Source: Selaginella moellendorffii (Eukaryota; Streptophyta; Lycopodiopsida; Selaginellales; Selaginellaceae). From it: a stretch of DNA of 64,000 bases. Positions within the stretch are counted from its first letter, which is position 1, and every line of letters begins with the position of its first letter. Made by a program: the position numbers and the translations under genes. A model generated the notes under the pieces. That model saw nothing but the letters and a program-made list of their open reading frames with translations, had not been told where the DNA came from and ran no database searches. Shown in pieces: positions 34,421-45,282 of the stretch. The DNA lies in the NCBI RefSeq assembly GCF_000143415.4, contig NW_003314301.1, positions 654,336-718,335 on the forward strand, in the 5' to 3' direction.

Positions 34421-35949
34421 ATGTCTTCTCTGGACGCATTGCTGGAAAGAGGAGTGTGGCTTCTGGAAACGCCTTGCAGCAGGATTGACACTGTTGGGTT
34501 CAGCTTTCAAGACTTGAACAAGTTTGATTTCTGCAAAAATGTGACAAGCAAGACGGAGAAGGAGCCGCACAAGTTCCGTGTGATTCGAGACGACTTGCTG
34601 CACCCGACGCTCGGTGGAAACAAAATCAGAAAGCTCGACGCTGTGGTTCCGTTCCTCAAGGACGAGGAAATCACTGATGTGGTACGTACTCTTCTTTTTT
34701 TTTTTGTTCTTTCTTTGAAGCGATTTCAATGTCTATCAGGTGACTTGTGGAGGCTGTCAAAAGTGCTCATGCTGCTGCTGTAGGTACGAAAAGAAGACTA
34801 AGAATTCTCTAGTTTTATACTTCTTCTTCTTTTCTATCTAACGTGTTTTCTCAGCTCAGCTGTGGCGTGTGCTGAGCATGGGATGTCGGCTCATTTGCTG
34901 CTACGAGGTGAAAAACTTGAGGTCACGACTGGATATAACTTGATATCGGAGGTTTATGGAAACGTGGTGTATGTTCCAAGAACCGAGTATGCCGATCGAC
35001 AAAAAATGTTCAGCTCGCATATGGAACGTGTTGCTTGTTCTGAAGAACCAGTTCTTTGGTTGAATAGCAACTCTATCACCAGAGAAACAATCACTCCTTC
35101 AGAAAATTCTAAATTGCTTGAACCCGGAAGAGGAAGAAGAAAATGGGCCGTGCTTGGAGAAGGTGGTGCGAGTGGTCTAGCACCTCTCGGTGTGTGATTT
35201 TCAACTTTGATATGTTTGTATCTCTAATATTTTTCATGCGATCTATGATCGGGCTTTATAAGACTTGTGAGATGGCTAAGCGAAAACGAAGTCTTCGAAC
35301 GAGATGACAAGATCAAAATCGTGGTCGATTCTGGCACTGGAACATCCGCCATTGACCTGGCTCTAGGAATCGCTTTGCTCGGGCATGCTCGAGTTTATAT
35401 CCTTTTGGTGGTATATATCCTTTCTTCCAGCCTTCACCAGTGGGAGATTGTTGGTGTAATGCTCTCCGGTTCTCGCGACTACTACGAGAGACAAATGAAG
35501 AACCTTGTCATTGGTTTTCTTCAGCAGTTTCGCTGCGATCAGTCGGCAGAGGCTTTGAGCTTACCTCTTGTTTGGGAGGAGAGGAAACGAGTACGCAGGT
35601 ATGATTTATATATAAGCTTGCGAGCTACAGTATAATAGTCTGATAGTACAGGTTTGGAAAGATTTTTGGAGAGATCGGTGCTTGCAAGAGTATAGCCCGA
35701 CAAACTGGCATTTTGCTAGACCCGATTTACACGTTTTCCCCTTTTTTTCGCTTGATTTTAAGGATCGAAGGACTGGGCATTATGACAAGTTACACCATTG
35801 CCAGGCACAGAGAGAAGCAAGGATTAGTTGTTGCAGCCGAGCTACAACAAAAATTTAAAACAATCCATTTTAATTTAAACATCTTTTCATATCGAAGCTG
35901 GTTTGTAAATGAGCTTAAGAATTTTTTATGTGGTGCTACAGTTCTCTAG
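34421..35949 (+). pseudogene. D-cysteine desulfhydrase-like (PLP) gene fused to a TBC exon
   Basis: Related to plant PLP enzymes of the ACC-deaminase/D-cysteine desulfhydrase family (At3g26115 type). Exons: 34421..34681, 34740..34783, 34855 or 34860..35193, 35263..35598, 35652..35949. Seen: the PLP-lysine region GGNKIRKLDAVVPF, TCGGCQ, LRGEKLEVTTGYNLISEVYG, the glycine-rich VVDSGTGTSAIDLALG, and WEIVGVMLSGSRDYYERQ. One extra A in exon 2 (after TGTCAA) shifts the frame through the active-site loop that should read QSAHAAA. Using the upstream of two adjacent acceptors (34854) restores the frame but leaves a Cys-rich loop. The last exon reads ILLDPIYT and then, without a stop, into a copy of the TBC last exon (from about 35764), ending at 35949. 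Probably non-functional, but not closed. Confidence 0.7.
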
Positions 35950-35959
35950 AATTTAAGAA

Positions 35960-36560
35960 TGATTGATCACTTGATCTAGTGTCAATCTTTTCCTCCATAA
36001 TCAGATTTTACACCTCCGACTACATATTGACAAGCCATTGGAACTCCAGGTTTAATCACTTGTAGCCTTTGAGAAGCTCGTATGCCATCACTCCAAGCCC
36101 CTAAACATCCATTGCCTTTGTGTATGACAATCTCCCATATCTCTCGATGAAGATATTCTCAGGAGCCATGTACTTCTTTGTCCCACAGCACTGGCTCATC
36201 TCTCTTGGATCGTCGTTTACCACTCCAAATCCACCAATCAGTGGCTCGTCTATGCTTGCATCTTGCAGCTTGGTGAAAACATTCTCCAGCATGAGGTCAC
36301 GATGGGCAACACCCTTCGACTGAGTGTCTCGGCCAACTTCTTCAGAATCTCGGCTACCTCCTTCTCGCTCAGTGGCCCTTTCATCGCTTGATCCCACAGG
36401 CTATGGCCACACAGCTCCATGACTATCGTCCCTTCTTCTCCCTTTTCTCCCTTTTCAGCCCCTGGAGAGAGGTAACTCCAGGAATGGAGCAAAGCTTGGA
36501 CAAGATCCTTGTTCCCTCTTGGCGCCACTCTCACGCTTAACCATCTTTCCTGCGAATGTT
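35960..36560 (-). pseudogene. Broken copy of the cluster protein kinase
   Basis: Matches the intact kinases on the minus strand from just after the catalytic lysine region to near the C-terminus. HRDLMLENVFTKLQD is readable, but the DFG aspartate is replaced (GGFGVV), the APE is followed by a changed sequence, the frame is shifted between HRD and the preceding helix, and a stop occurs soon after KAMDV. The N-terminal glycine loop is missing. It lies directly after the fused TBC exon, as at 22 kb. Confidence 0.9.
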
Positions 36561-37035
36561 GTGGGCTGTGTTATCAACCGGTCATAAAAAATTAAAGTTC
36601 ACATGTTACTATCTTTCTATATCCTCAACAACATTATGTAAAGGGTATAATCAACTTCAAATCAATTTGAATCCTCAGATGTGTAACTGCAGTTACAGCT
36701 CATTGTAAAGCAAAGAAGATTCATAAATTCCATGTAATGCCCTTAGTGGGCATTTTACAACACTTGATTTTTTAAATTCCCTGCACGTAAGCCTGTCTTT
36801 CAGTCCTTGGGGATGTTCCATCTCCTCCGCAACTCTCCCACAGTCCCACTTCATCCAAGCGCCACTGGTTCCGGGGATTTCCATAAAAACCACCTTCATC
36901 AGTGGCAGCAAATAGTTCCTCTTTACCTCGGCTCCCTCGAGAGATACTCAATCCTCGAATCCACCACCTTTCTCATCGCACATTCCCTCCATAACCCATA
37001 AGACCCTCGTCCTTGTCTAGCATCCTCTTCACACA
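36561..37035. other. Repeat block Z, copy 2
   Basis: From about 36725 this is homologous to 22346-22720, with several small deletions between the two. On the minus strand the peptides KRMLDKDEGL and NYLLPLMKVV recur, broken by stops. The first 160 bp is AT-rich and unassigned. Confidence 0.45.
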
Positions 37036-38165
37036 CCACTGGTCTGTTCTTCCTCTACGTTTTGCTGTCTCAGAATTACTTCCCGGACAAGGTCGCGGAG
37101 GATCTCATCGTTCCAGAGCAAGGCGATGCTCGCAGCGGCTAGAGTTCCAGTTCTATCGCCGCAAATCCACAGACCCATCGGCGGAAAGCTACTCGCCATC
37201 TCCAGCTCTCATCCACCGCGACGTTACGAGCAAATCCACGCCCGGTGCTCTCGATTGATCCAAGATGACCCAAACGGCGGCGAAACAGCCAAGTTACCTG
37301 CGATTGGAAGAGTTTTTGCTGCTCCTTGCAGAAGAATTTTCGATCGTCCGAGTTCCTGGCTCCCCGGAGAGCCGATTATTCACAGTCAACGATTCATCGC
37401 GCCCGGATCTTCTAAGCACTGTCACGATTTCGCGAACTCGATCAAGTTATCTGTCCGTGGACTACACCTCTTTGGGAATGGCTCGCAAAACAATCGATCC
37501 ATGTTCTTTGCGGACGAATCTCTCGCGATGAGAAAAACTCTGTTCATGAGCAGAGCATAGAGAAAAGTGGAAGCAATCGCCAGCATCTTGTTCCCCAGGC
37601 TCGCGATCCAAATGGCGCTATCCACACCGCGAATTGGGAGTCGCCGTGATCGGTCAAACGTCTACTTCGTTCCGGGATTGTTCTTGGTGGGCAGCAGCAG
37701 ATCGCGGCGGTGGACGAGCGCCACTTTGACTGAGATCTACCTCAACTCCTCCACCGCCGATGGATCGATCGTGAGAGAGGAGCAGCCCAGCCACGAGGGG
37801 CAGCAGCACACCGGATTTCTCGATCACGACGAGAAGGCTCTCGCGGAGATTTATTTTCTGGGTTGCTCCTGGCACCACTTTCGGCTACATTGGCCATGGA
37901 ATGGAGGCATAACCATGTCAAAGAAAGATAGCTTCCTATATCAAACAATTCATACCAAAACTCTCTACATGTCCTAAAAAGAATGGATTAAGATTCAAGT
38001 TGGTTTGAGTTAAACACCAGGCGCTATAGCTTGACATCTCCATAATCGCAGTTAGACTCCCCAAACGAAAAGAAGCAAGGATCCATAGTTCTTGCCTTGG
38101 AGCAAACATCCCCACCTGATCCAGGCCCAGCGCACATAAGCCAGGGCCTCAACCCGGTTAATCCC
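37036..38165 (+). pseudogene. Scrambled GT37 fucosyltransferase copy C
   Basis: Pieces of the fucosyltransferase occur here in mixed order and orientation. The anchor and stem coding (37036-37260) run forward. About 37275-37345 is the reverse complement of the segment coding RKFFCKEQQKLL. The tract at 37460-37640 is reverse complemented and reads MLAIASTFLYALLMNRV on the minus strand. The SNVYF and LNSSTADGS segments run forward again (37650-37870). The end, about 37900-38155, is the reverse complement of the gene's 3' end and trailer. Small deletions lie between. No protein is possible. Confidence 0.9.
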
Positions 38166-38354
38166 TGAGCTTGGATGTTACAAAAAAGAATCCACGATTA
38201 AGATGTGCGAGGATAAATTTATAGCAAGAAATGGCATAGCTTCTGTAATTATCATTCACATGATAGACGTTTTTCAATTTATAAGATTTGCATGATGGGT
38301 GATTCTCCTCTTTTTGTTTCCATGGCCGTGCAAGTTGTAGTTCCAGTGGGATCA

Positions 38355-38769
38355 AACTCCTGGTGAAGTTTTCGTGTATGAATGTCTTCTTTGGACTCAG
38401 CAGTGCCAAGCCTGCAAGAATGATCGCGTTGATAACTTCTTCCAGGAGCCTGTCTCAAGCCAAGCTGATCCAAAGTTGGGTTTCTTCCAGCAGCCACCAA
38501 GGGACTTTTCTGTCGAATCTTCACATGAAATGTATGGGAGATGTGAACGTGTGGCTGTCTCTCGCTCGGTCTTCGATGCTGTAGAACTCACTTGGAATTT
38601 GATGCTGTCAGCATATGCCAAGAACGGGCATTTGCAGAGGGCTAAAGAGGTTTACGACTCCATGCCTGGGAAGGACTTAGTTTCATGCAATGGAATGCTT
38701 GCTGCGTACTCTCAGGCCGGGAAACTGGGTGATGCTGTCGAGTTTTTTCGAGTGAAGAGTCTTAGCTAA
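38355..38769 (+). pseudogene. Truncated PPR gene, copy C
   Basis: Equivalent to copy A at 24365-24777: the first codons (ALITSSRSLSQAK) from the ATG at 38363, then a frame change, two S-type repeats (NLMLSAYAKNGHLQRAKEV) and a stop at the same place (KSLS). It is followed by block X. Confidence 0.85.
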
Positions 38770-39865
38770 CCGAAGCAGGGACAACACTGTGTATATTGTT
38801 GGAGGCAAGCTGCCAGTGGTCGTCTCTGCGATGTGCTGGTTGAGTTTAGGCTTGGCTGCCTGTTTCGCTGATGCCCAATTCTGGAATATGTGTAAGGTTC
38901 TGGTTTCCTTGCTCAAACCATGGATGGTGATTACAACCTGAAAGAAGAGTGGCACTTCGCTTGGATGGCACACGTATGTTTTTGTGCAAGGTCGTCAAGG
39001 ACTCAGCATCCTAAGGTGGCAACACGCATGTCAATGAGGGTTCTTCTGCCTTCAAGCCCGATTCCTTTAATTCGAGGTTATAAACAGAAATTCTTTTAAT
39101 TAATTAAGGACTAATTTAGAGTCTTAGAACAATATAAGTTTAAATCCTTTTAACGAGAAAAGCTCAGACAAATGGATGTTCGGGCAAAGTGGCGGCAAGC
39201 TGTGAAGCAAGCCATCAAGGTCTAAGTTCTTCTCTAGTGAGTTGTTATATAAGATCAATGGGTAAAGGTCTGGATACTCTCAAACGGCTACTGGCTTGAA
39301 GCTGTGAGTAGCTTTCAGAGTTTCTGGTTCTTAATCCCTATTGCCACAGGTTGATGAAATACGCCCCTCTGCACATACTTTGAATAAATGTGGCTGGTTG
39401 GACAAGTCTTTTTTCAGATCGTTCTTAGGTTAAAGTTGAAGAAGTCATATTATAAGTGACAGAAAAGTTGAATCTAGATCCAGTAAGTTTCATCCAAATA
39501 TGCACGTAAAATTGGCCTCTTCATGACAAACAGGAAGAAAGGGGTAGATTTTGAGGTGAAGGGAAACTGGTCTATAAGGCAACTGGCATTCCTGTCCATG
39601 AAACTTATCCTCCTACATTCTTGTTTGTAATGGATCCAAATGGGATATATGCTGCATCCCTATTATTCTATACAAATTCGTCTCTTCCTTCCAGAAAAAA
39701 GATGGTTACCAGCAAGACTCCTCTGCATACATTCAACATTCCTGCTGCTCTTATGGCTCCAGCTGCTACAAAACTTGAATGATAAAGGCAAGAGATTTTT
39801 TATTTTCAAATGATTGTGACCAAAGGTATATATATTGTTTCAGAGTGTGCGACTATTGAATTGAA
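38770..39865 (+). pseudogene. Block X with IQM-like relic, copy C
   Basis: The left part (to about 39495) parallels 24778-25555. The right part (39500-39865) parallels the IQM-like relic but is more decayed: a deletion removes several codons before GKLVYKATGIPV-like coding (39560), and the sequence around the expected splice donor after GIYAA is lost. No open frame of note remains. Confidence 0.5.
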
Positions 39866-40119
39866 AAAGCATATTCTAGCATATATTCTTAATCCAATGA
39901 CTAAGCTCCTTAACCCTACTTGGATTTAGCTCATGAAACTAAGCAGTGTATTCTATGAAACTATATTAAACTTTTGGTCGTTGAAATAAGGAATATCCAT
40001 GCCTACTTTAGGAGCTCACTTTTTCCTTTTTCTTTTTCTTTTATATATATAGTTATAATATTTTTATAAAAATATTTTTTAACAAAAGACAAATTTCTCA
40101 TATATTAGAGTATAAACCT
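39866..40119. other. AT-rich upstream region of lectin copy 2
   Basis: An AT-rich flank with a ttttcctttttctttttctttt run near 40020-40042, similar to the flank before lectin copy 1 but lacking about 8 bp (ctaattaa) before the start. No gene is seen. Confidence 0.4.
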
Positions 40120-41007
40120 ATGAAATTTTTTTTTAAATAAAATTTTCTATTTTTAATTAAAAATATAGTTTATGGAAGAGCAACTGTAGAATGGGGTAAT
40201 AATAACACACTTACTGAAAATGAAATTAACCTTATAATTAATAATGGATTTTTAGATCTTTTAACTCACATTAAAAATTATCATTCATATTCAAGAAATT
40301 TTAAGAATTTAACTGTTTTAAATATTGGTAGGGGTGTATTTGCTGTAAGAATTGAGCGTGTGGATGGAGAGCCACCATATTGTTCAACTGGTCAAACTGA
40401 AAATACAATTATTGGCATGAGAATCAAAGAAGCTGTTAGGTACTTAATCAATACATATAGTACTACAATGATTGCAGCAAAATCTGATGTATGCAAAATT
40501 ATATCTCAAAATTATATAATTCAATATTCAGTAGTATTTTGGTGGAGACTAACCTTAAGTAAAGTTAATAGTTTGTTTACATCTTATCTTTCATATGATA
40601 ATTGTGATACTACCTTAACTACTTTAAATGCTGGTTTTTCAGACCATGTGTTATATACAGGCCAATTTTTGGTATCCCCAAATCGCAAAAATGTGTTATT
40701 AATAGAAATAAATTGTAAAGTTTCACTTTATTCAGGAAAAAATTTACTATGGAGATCTGATATCACATTTGATTTTATTGGTCAATGTAAGCTTGATCTT
40801 CAAAAAGATGGGAATTTGGTATTATATACTGATAAGAAAATAAAAATGTGGTCAATTGATCATTATTGTTATAATCAACCAGATTGTATATTTCTTACTT
40901 ATCTTAGTTTATTAAATAATTGCAACTTAGTAATTTATGAGGCTAATAGTCCAAATGCTATTTGGTGGGAAACAAAAACTACTAATCATTTTGGTTGTTT
41001 AAAATAA
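40120..41007 (+). pseudogene. B-type lectin copy 2, signal peptide broken
   Basis: Nearly identical to lectin copy 1 from GRATVEWG to the stop, with the QKDGNLVLY site intact. But the ATG at 40120 is followed after six codons by a stop (a T-run change and deletion), so the signal peptide is gone. The next in-frame ATG is at 40360, inside the N-terminal domain (MDGEPPYC), and would give a leaderless 215-residue protein. That product could be cytosolic if transcribed. More likely the copy is dead. Confidence 0.75.
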
Positions 41008-41691
41008 TACTTATTATGTTGTAATTTATATTAGTCATGTAAAACCTTATTAAGTGCAATTCAATTTAGTATCTAAATGAAAATTAGAGGGACCAAGAGT
41101 GAATTAAATTGCATGCAAGGTCTTTTCTCTTTTGTTGTGCTCTGAGTGGAATATCATATTCAGATCTAATGCTTCCATCATTCCTTGCCATGTAGAACCA
41201 TCCAACTTAAAATTTAATACTTCCATCATTTTTTACCAAATCTCTATTAGAGTGAGTGAAAGGCATCAAAACCATGATTGGAACTTTTATTAAATGTTTT
41301 TGGAATTCTTTGTATAAGCTATTGTTGAATAGCTTTATTTAATATAATTTCTTTTTATTGAGCATGAAAAGCATAATAAAATTCTAGCTATAATACGGTT
41401 AACCAAGGACAATATGGTAGGGACAAGAAAAAGAAAAAGAAATGTGTAAAATATATGGTTATTATCTTGGTATGATCTTCATGTCTCAAGATTTTTAATA
41501 CGTGGAGTCCAAGTGACAAAAGCTAGTTCGTTGATACTACAAGCTTTAGCCAGTTTGGCTATGAAATTAGCTATATCACATCAACCTTAGAATGAGCTTC
41601 ATACCCGAAGAGCTGTCTACTCACACAAGGTAACGGTGCTTCATCTATATTTGTCTTCTCCCTTAGATGAGCTTTGGTGTAGAAGTTTTGA
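41008..41691. other. AT-rich spacer between lectin and kinase, copy 2
   Basis: Parallels 27222-27987 but lacks the TBC exon remnant; instead a short different stretch (about 41640-41668) leads into the kinase 3' flank. No gene is seen. Confidence 0.5.
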
Positions 41692-42612
41692 CTAAACTAC
41701 CCTAAGTTTCTTCACAGCTGGATGGCTAGAGTGTGGAGTGCTTCTCTTCCCTCCACAACAACTTGTGATATTGGCAGTAGCCCGTGTGGTGCTACAGTTC
41801 TCTAGAATCCAAGGATGATTGATCACTTGGTCTAGTTTCAATCTCTTCCTGGGATCCAAGTCCAGCATGCCCATAATCAGATTTTTCGCCTCTGGTGACA
41901 GATTGGCAGGCCACTGGAACTCCCCCTCGCGCAGCAAATGCATCTCCAGGTTCGATCGCTGGTAGCCCTTGAGGAGTTCGTATGCGATCACTCCAAGCCC
42001 CCAAACATCCACCGCCTTCGTGTAAGACAGCCCATATCTCTCGACAAAGATAAGCTCGGGAGCCATGTACTTCTCAGTCCCGCAGCTCTGGCTCATCTCT
42101 CTGGCATCGTCGGTCGCCACTCCAAAATCCCCAATCACTGGCCTGATCGTGCTTGCATCTTGCAGCTTGGTGAAAACGTTCTCCAGCTTGAGATCGCGAT
42201 GGACAACACCACTCGAGTGGACGCCCTTGAGTGTCTCAGCCAGCTCCTTAACGATCTCGGCTACCTCCTCCTCCCTCAGTGGCCCTTTCATCGCTAGATC
42301 GCGCAGGCTAGGGCCACAAAGTTCCATGACCATCGTCCCAAAGCAACGCCCGCCAACCTTCCTCTCCCTCCTCAGCCCATGGAGGAAGACAACTCCAGGA
42401 ATGGGGCGAAGCTTGTCCAAGATCCTTGTCTCCCTCTCGGCACAACTCTCCGACTTAAACATCTTTCCTGCGTACCTATGGCGGTTGCGGGCTGCGTCGC
42501 TCAGCAAGTAGACTTGGCCCTGTCCTCCATGCCCCAACTTCTCGTGTCTGATGTACCACTTGAGAAGCTCGCCACACTCGTCATCTCTAAACTCGCCATC
42601 CTCGAGCGCCAT
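41692..42612 (-). CDS. Ser/Thr protein kinase of the cluster, copy 2
   Basis: A 306-residue frame with all kinase motifs as in copy 1 (K50, HRD 138-140, DFG 162-164, APE 184-186). Differences I see from copy 1: Lys for Thr in DPRKRLKLDQ, and Val for Ala as the last residue. Both lie outside the catalytic core. Head to head with the fucosyltransferase at 43246. The block it belongs to is almost identical to the one at 56 kb, so both could be transcribed alike, and short reads would not tell them apart. Confidence 0.9.
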   Translation of the reverse strand: MALEDGEFRDDECGELLKWYIRHEKLGHGGQGQVYLLSDAARNRHRYAGKMFKSESCAERETRILDKLRPIPGVVFLHGLRRERKVGGRCFGTMVMELCGPSLRDLAMKGPLREEEVAEIVKELAETLKGVHSSGVVHRDLKLENVFTKLQDASTIRPVIGDFGVATDDAREMSQSCGTEKYMAPELIFVERYGLSYTKAVDVWGLGVIAYELLKGYQRSNLEMHLLREGEFQWPANLSPEAKNLIMGMLDLDPRKRLKLDQVINHPWILENCSTTRATANITSCCGGKRSTPHSSHPAVKKLRVV

Positions 42613-43245
42613 CTTCCCCTTTTTCTCGCTTGGTTTTAAGAAAACCTAGCTTCCCACAACAGGTTTAATGATCGCGAAAAGGCCATTACTTTTATTAAAC
42701 TAAAAACTTCACCAGTAAAAAACTGACCATTGTAAAAGACCATTTTAAGATCCAATGGCTAATATTTTTTGGTTTTCTTAAGGGAAGGGGAGTTAAGATG
42801 GTAGTGAATATACTTAAAATATGCTTGAAAATTTAAATATTCTACCATCTAACGGTTCTTATTCATTTAGATTAATTTTGTATTTATACTTTCTTAAACA
42901 CTTTCTAGTATATTCTATTTTATTCTACCGGTTGGTATTGCAATAAAATTAATCTTGTGTTTATAAATTACAAACATGCTTATAATTATAAATTTTTATT
43001 TGATCAATTAGATTAATAATTAAAAATAACACTACTATTAAGCAAACAAACGCGTAACAAATTATTATTAATTAGAATAATTTATATGGAATTAAAGGTG
43101 ATCGCTATTTTATAATTACCCTCCAGGGTTGACCAGCGCGTTGTTTGATGCAGTCGGAGTTTTACGTGTACATGCAAACCAGCCAAGCACGGAAGCTTCA
43201 CGAGCAGAGTTATGACTATGCGCACGATCATTCCCTTCGTGAAGA
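42613..43245. promoter_or_regulatory. Shared divergent promoter, copy 2
   Basis: The same 633-bp sequence as at 28909-29541, with no difference noticed by eye. It lies between the kinase and fucosyltransferase ATGs. Confidence 0.6.
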
Positions 43246-44895
43246 ATGGAGAGAGTCGCGAAAATGGCGTCTTACTCCAACCCAAAATCCATCGCTCTGA
43301 TTACCACTGGTCTCTTCTTCCTCTACGTTTTGCTGTCTCAGAATCACTTTCCGGACAAGATCGTGGAAGATCTCATCGTTCCAGAGCAAGGCGATGCTCG
43401 CCAGTGCCGGAGCCGCGTAGAGTTCCAGTCCTATCGCCGCAAATCGACAGACCCATCGGCGGAAAGCTACTCGCCATCGCCAGCTCTCATCGTTCCAGAG
43501 CAAGGCGATGCTCGCCAGTGCCGGAGCCGCGTAGAGTTCCAGTCCTATCGCCGCAAATCGACAGACCCATCGGCGGAAAGCTACTCGCCATCGCCAGCTC
43601 TCATCCACCGCCTGCGACGCTACGAGCAAATCCACGCCCGGTGCTCTCGATTGATCCAAGATGATCCAAACGGCGATCACGGCGACTGCCAATTCGTGGT
43701 GTGGATCGCGCCATTTGGATCGCAGGGCCTGGGGAACAAGATGCTGGCGATTGCTTCCACTTTTCTCTATGCTCTGCTCACGAACAGAGTTTTACTCATC
43801 GCGAGAGATTCGTCCGCAGAGAACATGGATCGATTGTTCTGCGAGCCATTCCCAAAGAGTTCCTGGCTCCTTCCCAGACCCCTGGAGATCCGATTATCCA
43901 CAGTCAACGATTCATCGCGGATCGGCCATGCCCCGGATCTAAAAATCACTCCTCAGCACTGTCACGATTTCGCGAGCTCGATCAAGTTTCCAGATGTGGC
44001 CTACTCGTATCTGTCCGTGGACTACACCCCGGACGATCGAAAATTCTTCTGCAAGGAGCAGCAAAAACTCTTGCAATCGCAGGTAACGTGGCTGTTTCTC
44101 CGGTCAAACGTCTACTTTGCTCCGGGATTGTTCTTGGTGGAATCCTTCCGGAGTGATCTCGCGAAGCTCTTCCCCCAGCAGCAGGCGATTTTCCACCACT
44201 TGAGCCGCTATCTCTTCCATCCCATCGATCCGGTGTGGGATCGCACAGCGCGGTTCTACGACTCATATCTCGCGCGCGCCGACCGCGTAGTCGGCATCCA
44301 AATGAGAGTTCCTCCACACTTGCAAGGAGTTCGTCAAAACCTGGCGGCGGAGGTGTTCCAATGCGCCGTGGAGACAAAGATCCTTCCCAATATCAGCAAG
44401 AACAACGTCGAGAGGATCAAGCTCCGCTCCTCGATCAGCTCGCAGCAGCAGCAGATCGCGGCGGTGGTGACTTCGCTGGATGAGCACCACTTTGACGTGC
44501 TGCGAGAGATCTACCTCAACTCCTCCACCGCCGATGGATCGATCGTGAGAGTGGAGCAGCCCAGCCACGAGGGGCAGCAGCACACCGGATTTCTCGATCA
44601 CGATGAGAAGGCTCTCGCGGAGATTTACTTGCTGGGGCTCAGCGATGTGCTGATCACGAGTCCTGGCTCCACTTTCGGCTACATTGGCCAGGGATTAGCC
44701 GGGTTGAGGCCTTGGCTTATGTGGGCTGGGCCTGGCTCAGGCAGGGACATTTGCTCCAAGGCAAGAACTATGGATCCTTGCTTCTTTTCGTTTGGGGAGT
44801 CTAACTGCGATTGTGGAGAGGCTGTCAAGCTTGACAATGTGGAGCGGTGTCAAGATTGGCCTATAGCGCCTGGTGTTCAACTCAAAACAACTTGA
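43246..44895 (+). CDS. GT37 fucosyltransferase, copy 2, with duplicated stem segment
   Basis: A 549-residue intronless frame. It carries all the motifs of copy 1 (membrane anchor at 16-31, GLGNKMLAIAS, VVGIQMRVPP, TSPGSTFGYIG). The difference is an in-frame tandem duplication of 38 codons in the stem, which repeats the segment from VPEQGDARQC to SPSPALI. The duplication lies between the anchor and the catalytic domain, so it should lengthen the stem without touching the active site. Identical in length and, as far as I can see, in sequence to copy 3 at 57586. Confidence 0.92.
   Translation: MERVAKMASYSNPKSIALITTGLFFLYVLLSQNHFPDKIVEDLIVPEQGDARQCRSRVEFQSYRRKSTDPSAESYSPSPALIVPEQGDARQCRSRVEFQSYRRKSTDPSAESYSPSPALIHRLRRYEQIHARCSRLIQDDPNGDHGDCQFVVWIAPFGSQGLGNKMLAIASTFLYALLTNRVLLIARDSSAENMDRLFCEPFPKSSWLLPRPLEIRLSTVNDSSRIGHAPDLKITPQHCHDFASSIKFPDVAYSYLSVDYTPDDRKFFCKEQQKLLQSQVTWLFLRSNVYFAPGLFLVESFRSDLAKLFPQQQAIFHHLSRYLFHPIDPVWDRTARFYDSYLARADRVVGIQMRVPPHLQGVRQNLAAEVFQCAVETKILPNISKNNVERIKLRSSISSQQQQIAAVVTSLDEHHFDVLREIYLNSSTADGSIVRVEQPSHEGQQHTGFLDHDEKALAEIYLLGLSDVLITSPGSTFGYIGQGLAGLRPWLMWAGPGSGRDICSKARTMDPCFFSFGESNCDCGEAVKLDNVERCQDWPIAPGVQLKTT
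43378..43605 (+). repeat. 114-bp tandem duplication inside fucosyltransferase copy 2
   Basis: Two adjacent copies of a 114-bp unit starting gttccagagcaagg (43378 and 43492), identical by eye and in frame (38 codons). Copy 1 of the gene has a single unit. Confidence 0.95.
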
Positions 44896-45282
44896 ATCTT
44901 TATCCATTCTTTTTAGGACATGTAGAGAGTTATATTGTGTCTTCCAATGTGGACCATTTTGGTATGAATTGTTTGATATGCAACTGATTTCAAGGAAGTT
45001 ATCTTTCTTTGACGTGGTTATGCCTCCCATTCAACGAGCTTGGATGTTACAACAAGGAATCCACGACTAAGATGTGCAAGGATAAATTCTAGAACGAGAA
45101 ATCACATAGCAAAGTCATATCAAGATGTTAGTGATTCACGTCGTGAAGCCCGCCACTTTGATACGCTCATAGGCACCCACGATCTGTCAAAAAATTATAC
45201 AAGATGTTACAAACAAGCAGTTCTTGTTTCCATGATGTAAGTTGTTGTTCCAGTGGGATCAAACTCCTGGTGACAAGTTTTC
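44896..45282. other. Fucosyltransferase trailer and spacer, copy 2
   Basis: Parallels 31078-31461 and is almost identical to 59236-59622. No gene is seen. Confidence 0.5.

Noticed and set aside
34133-34729. Single 198-codon minus-strand frame across the desulfhydrase-like start
   Set aside because: Its first half is antisense of exon 1 of the PLP gene. Only the part left of 34399 looks like real coding, and it needs splicing.
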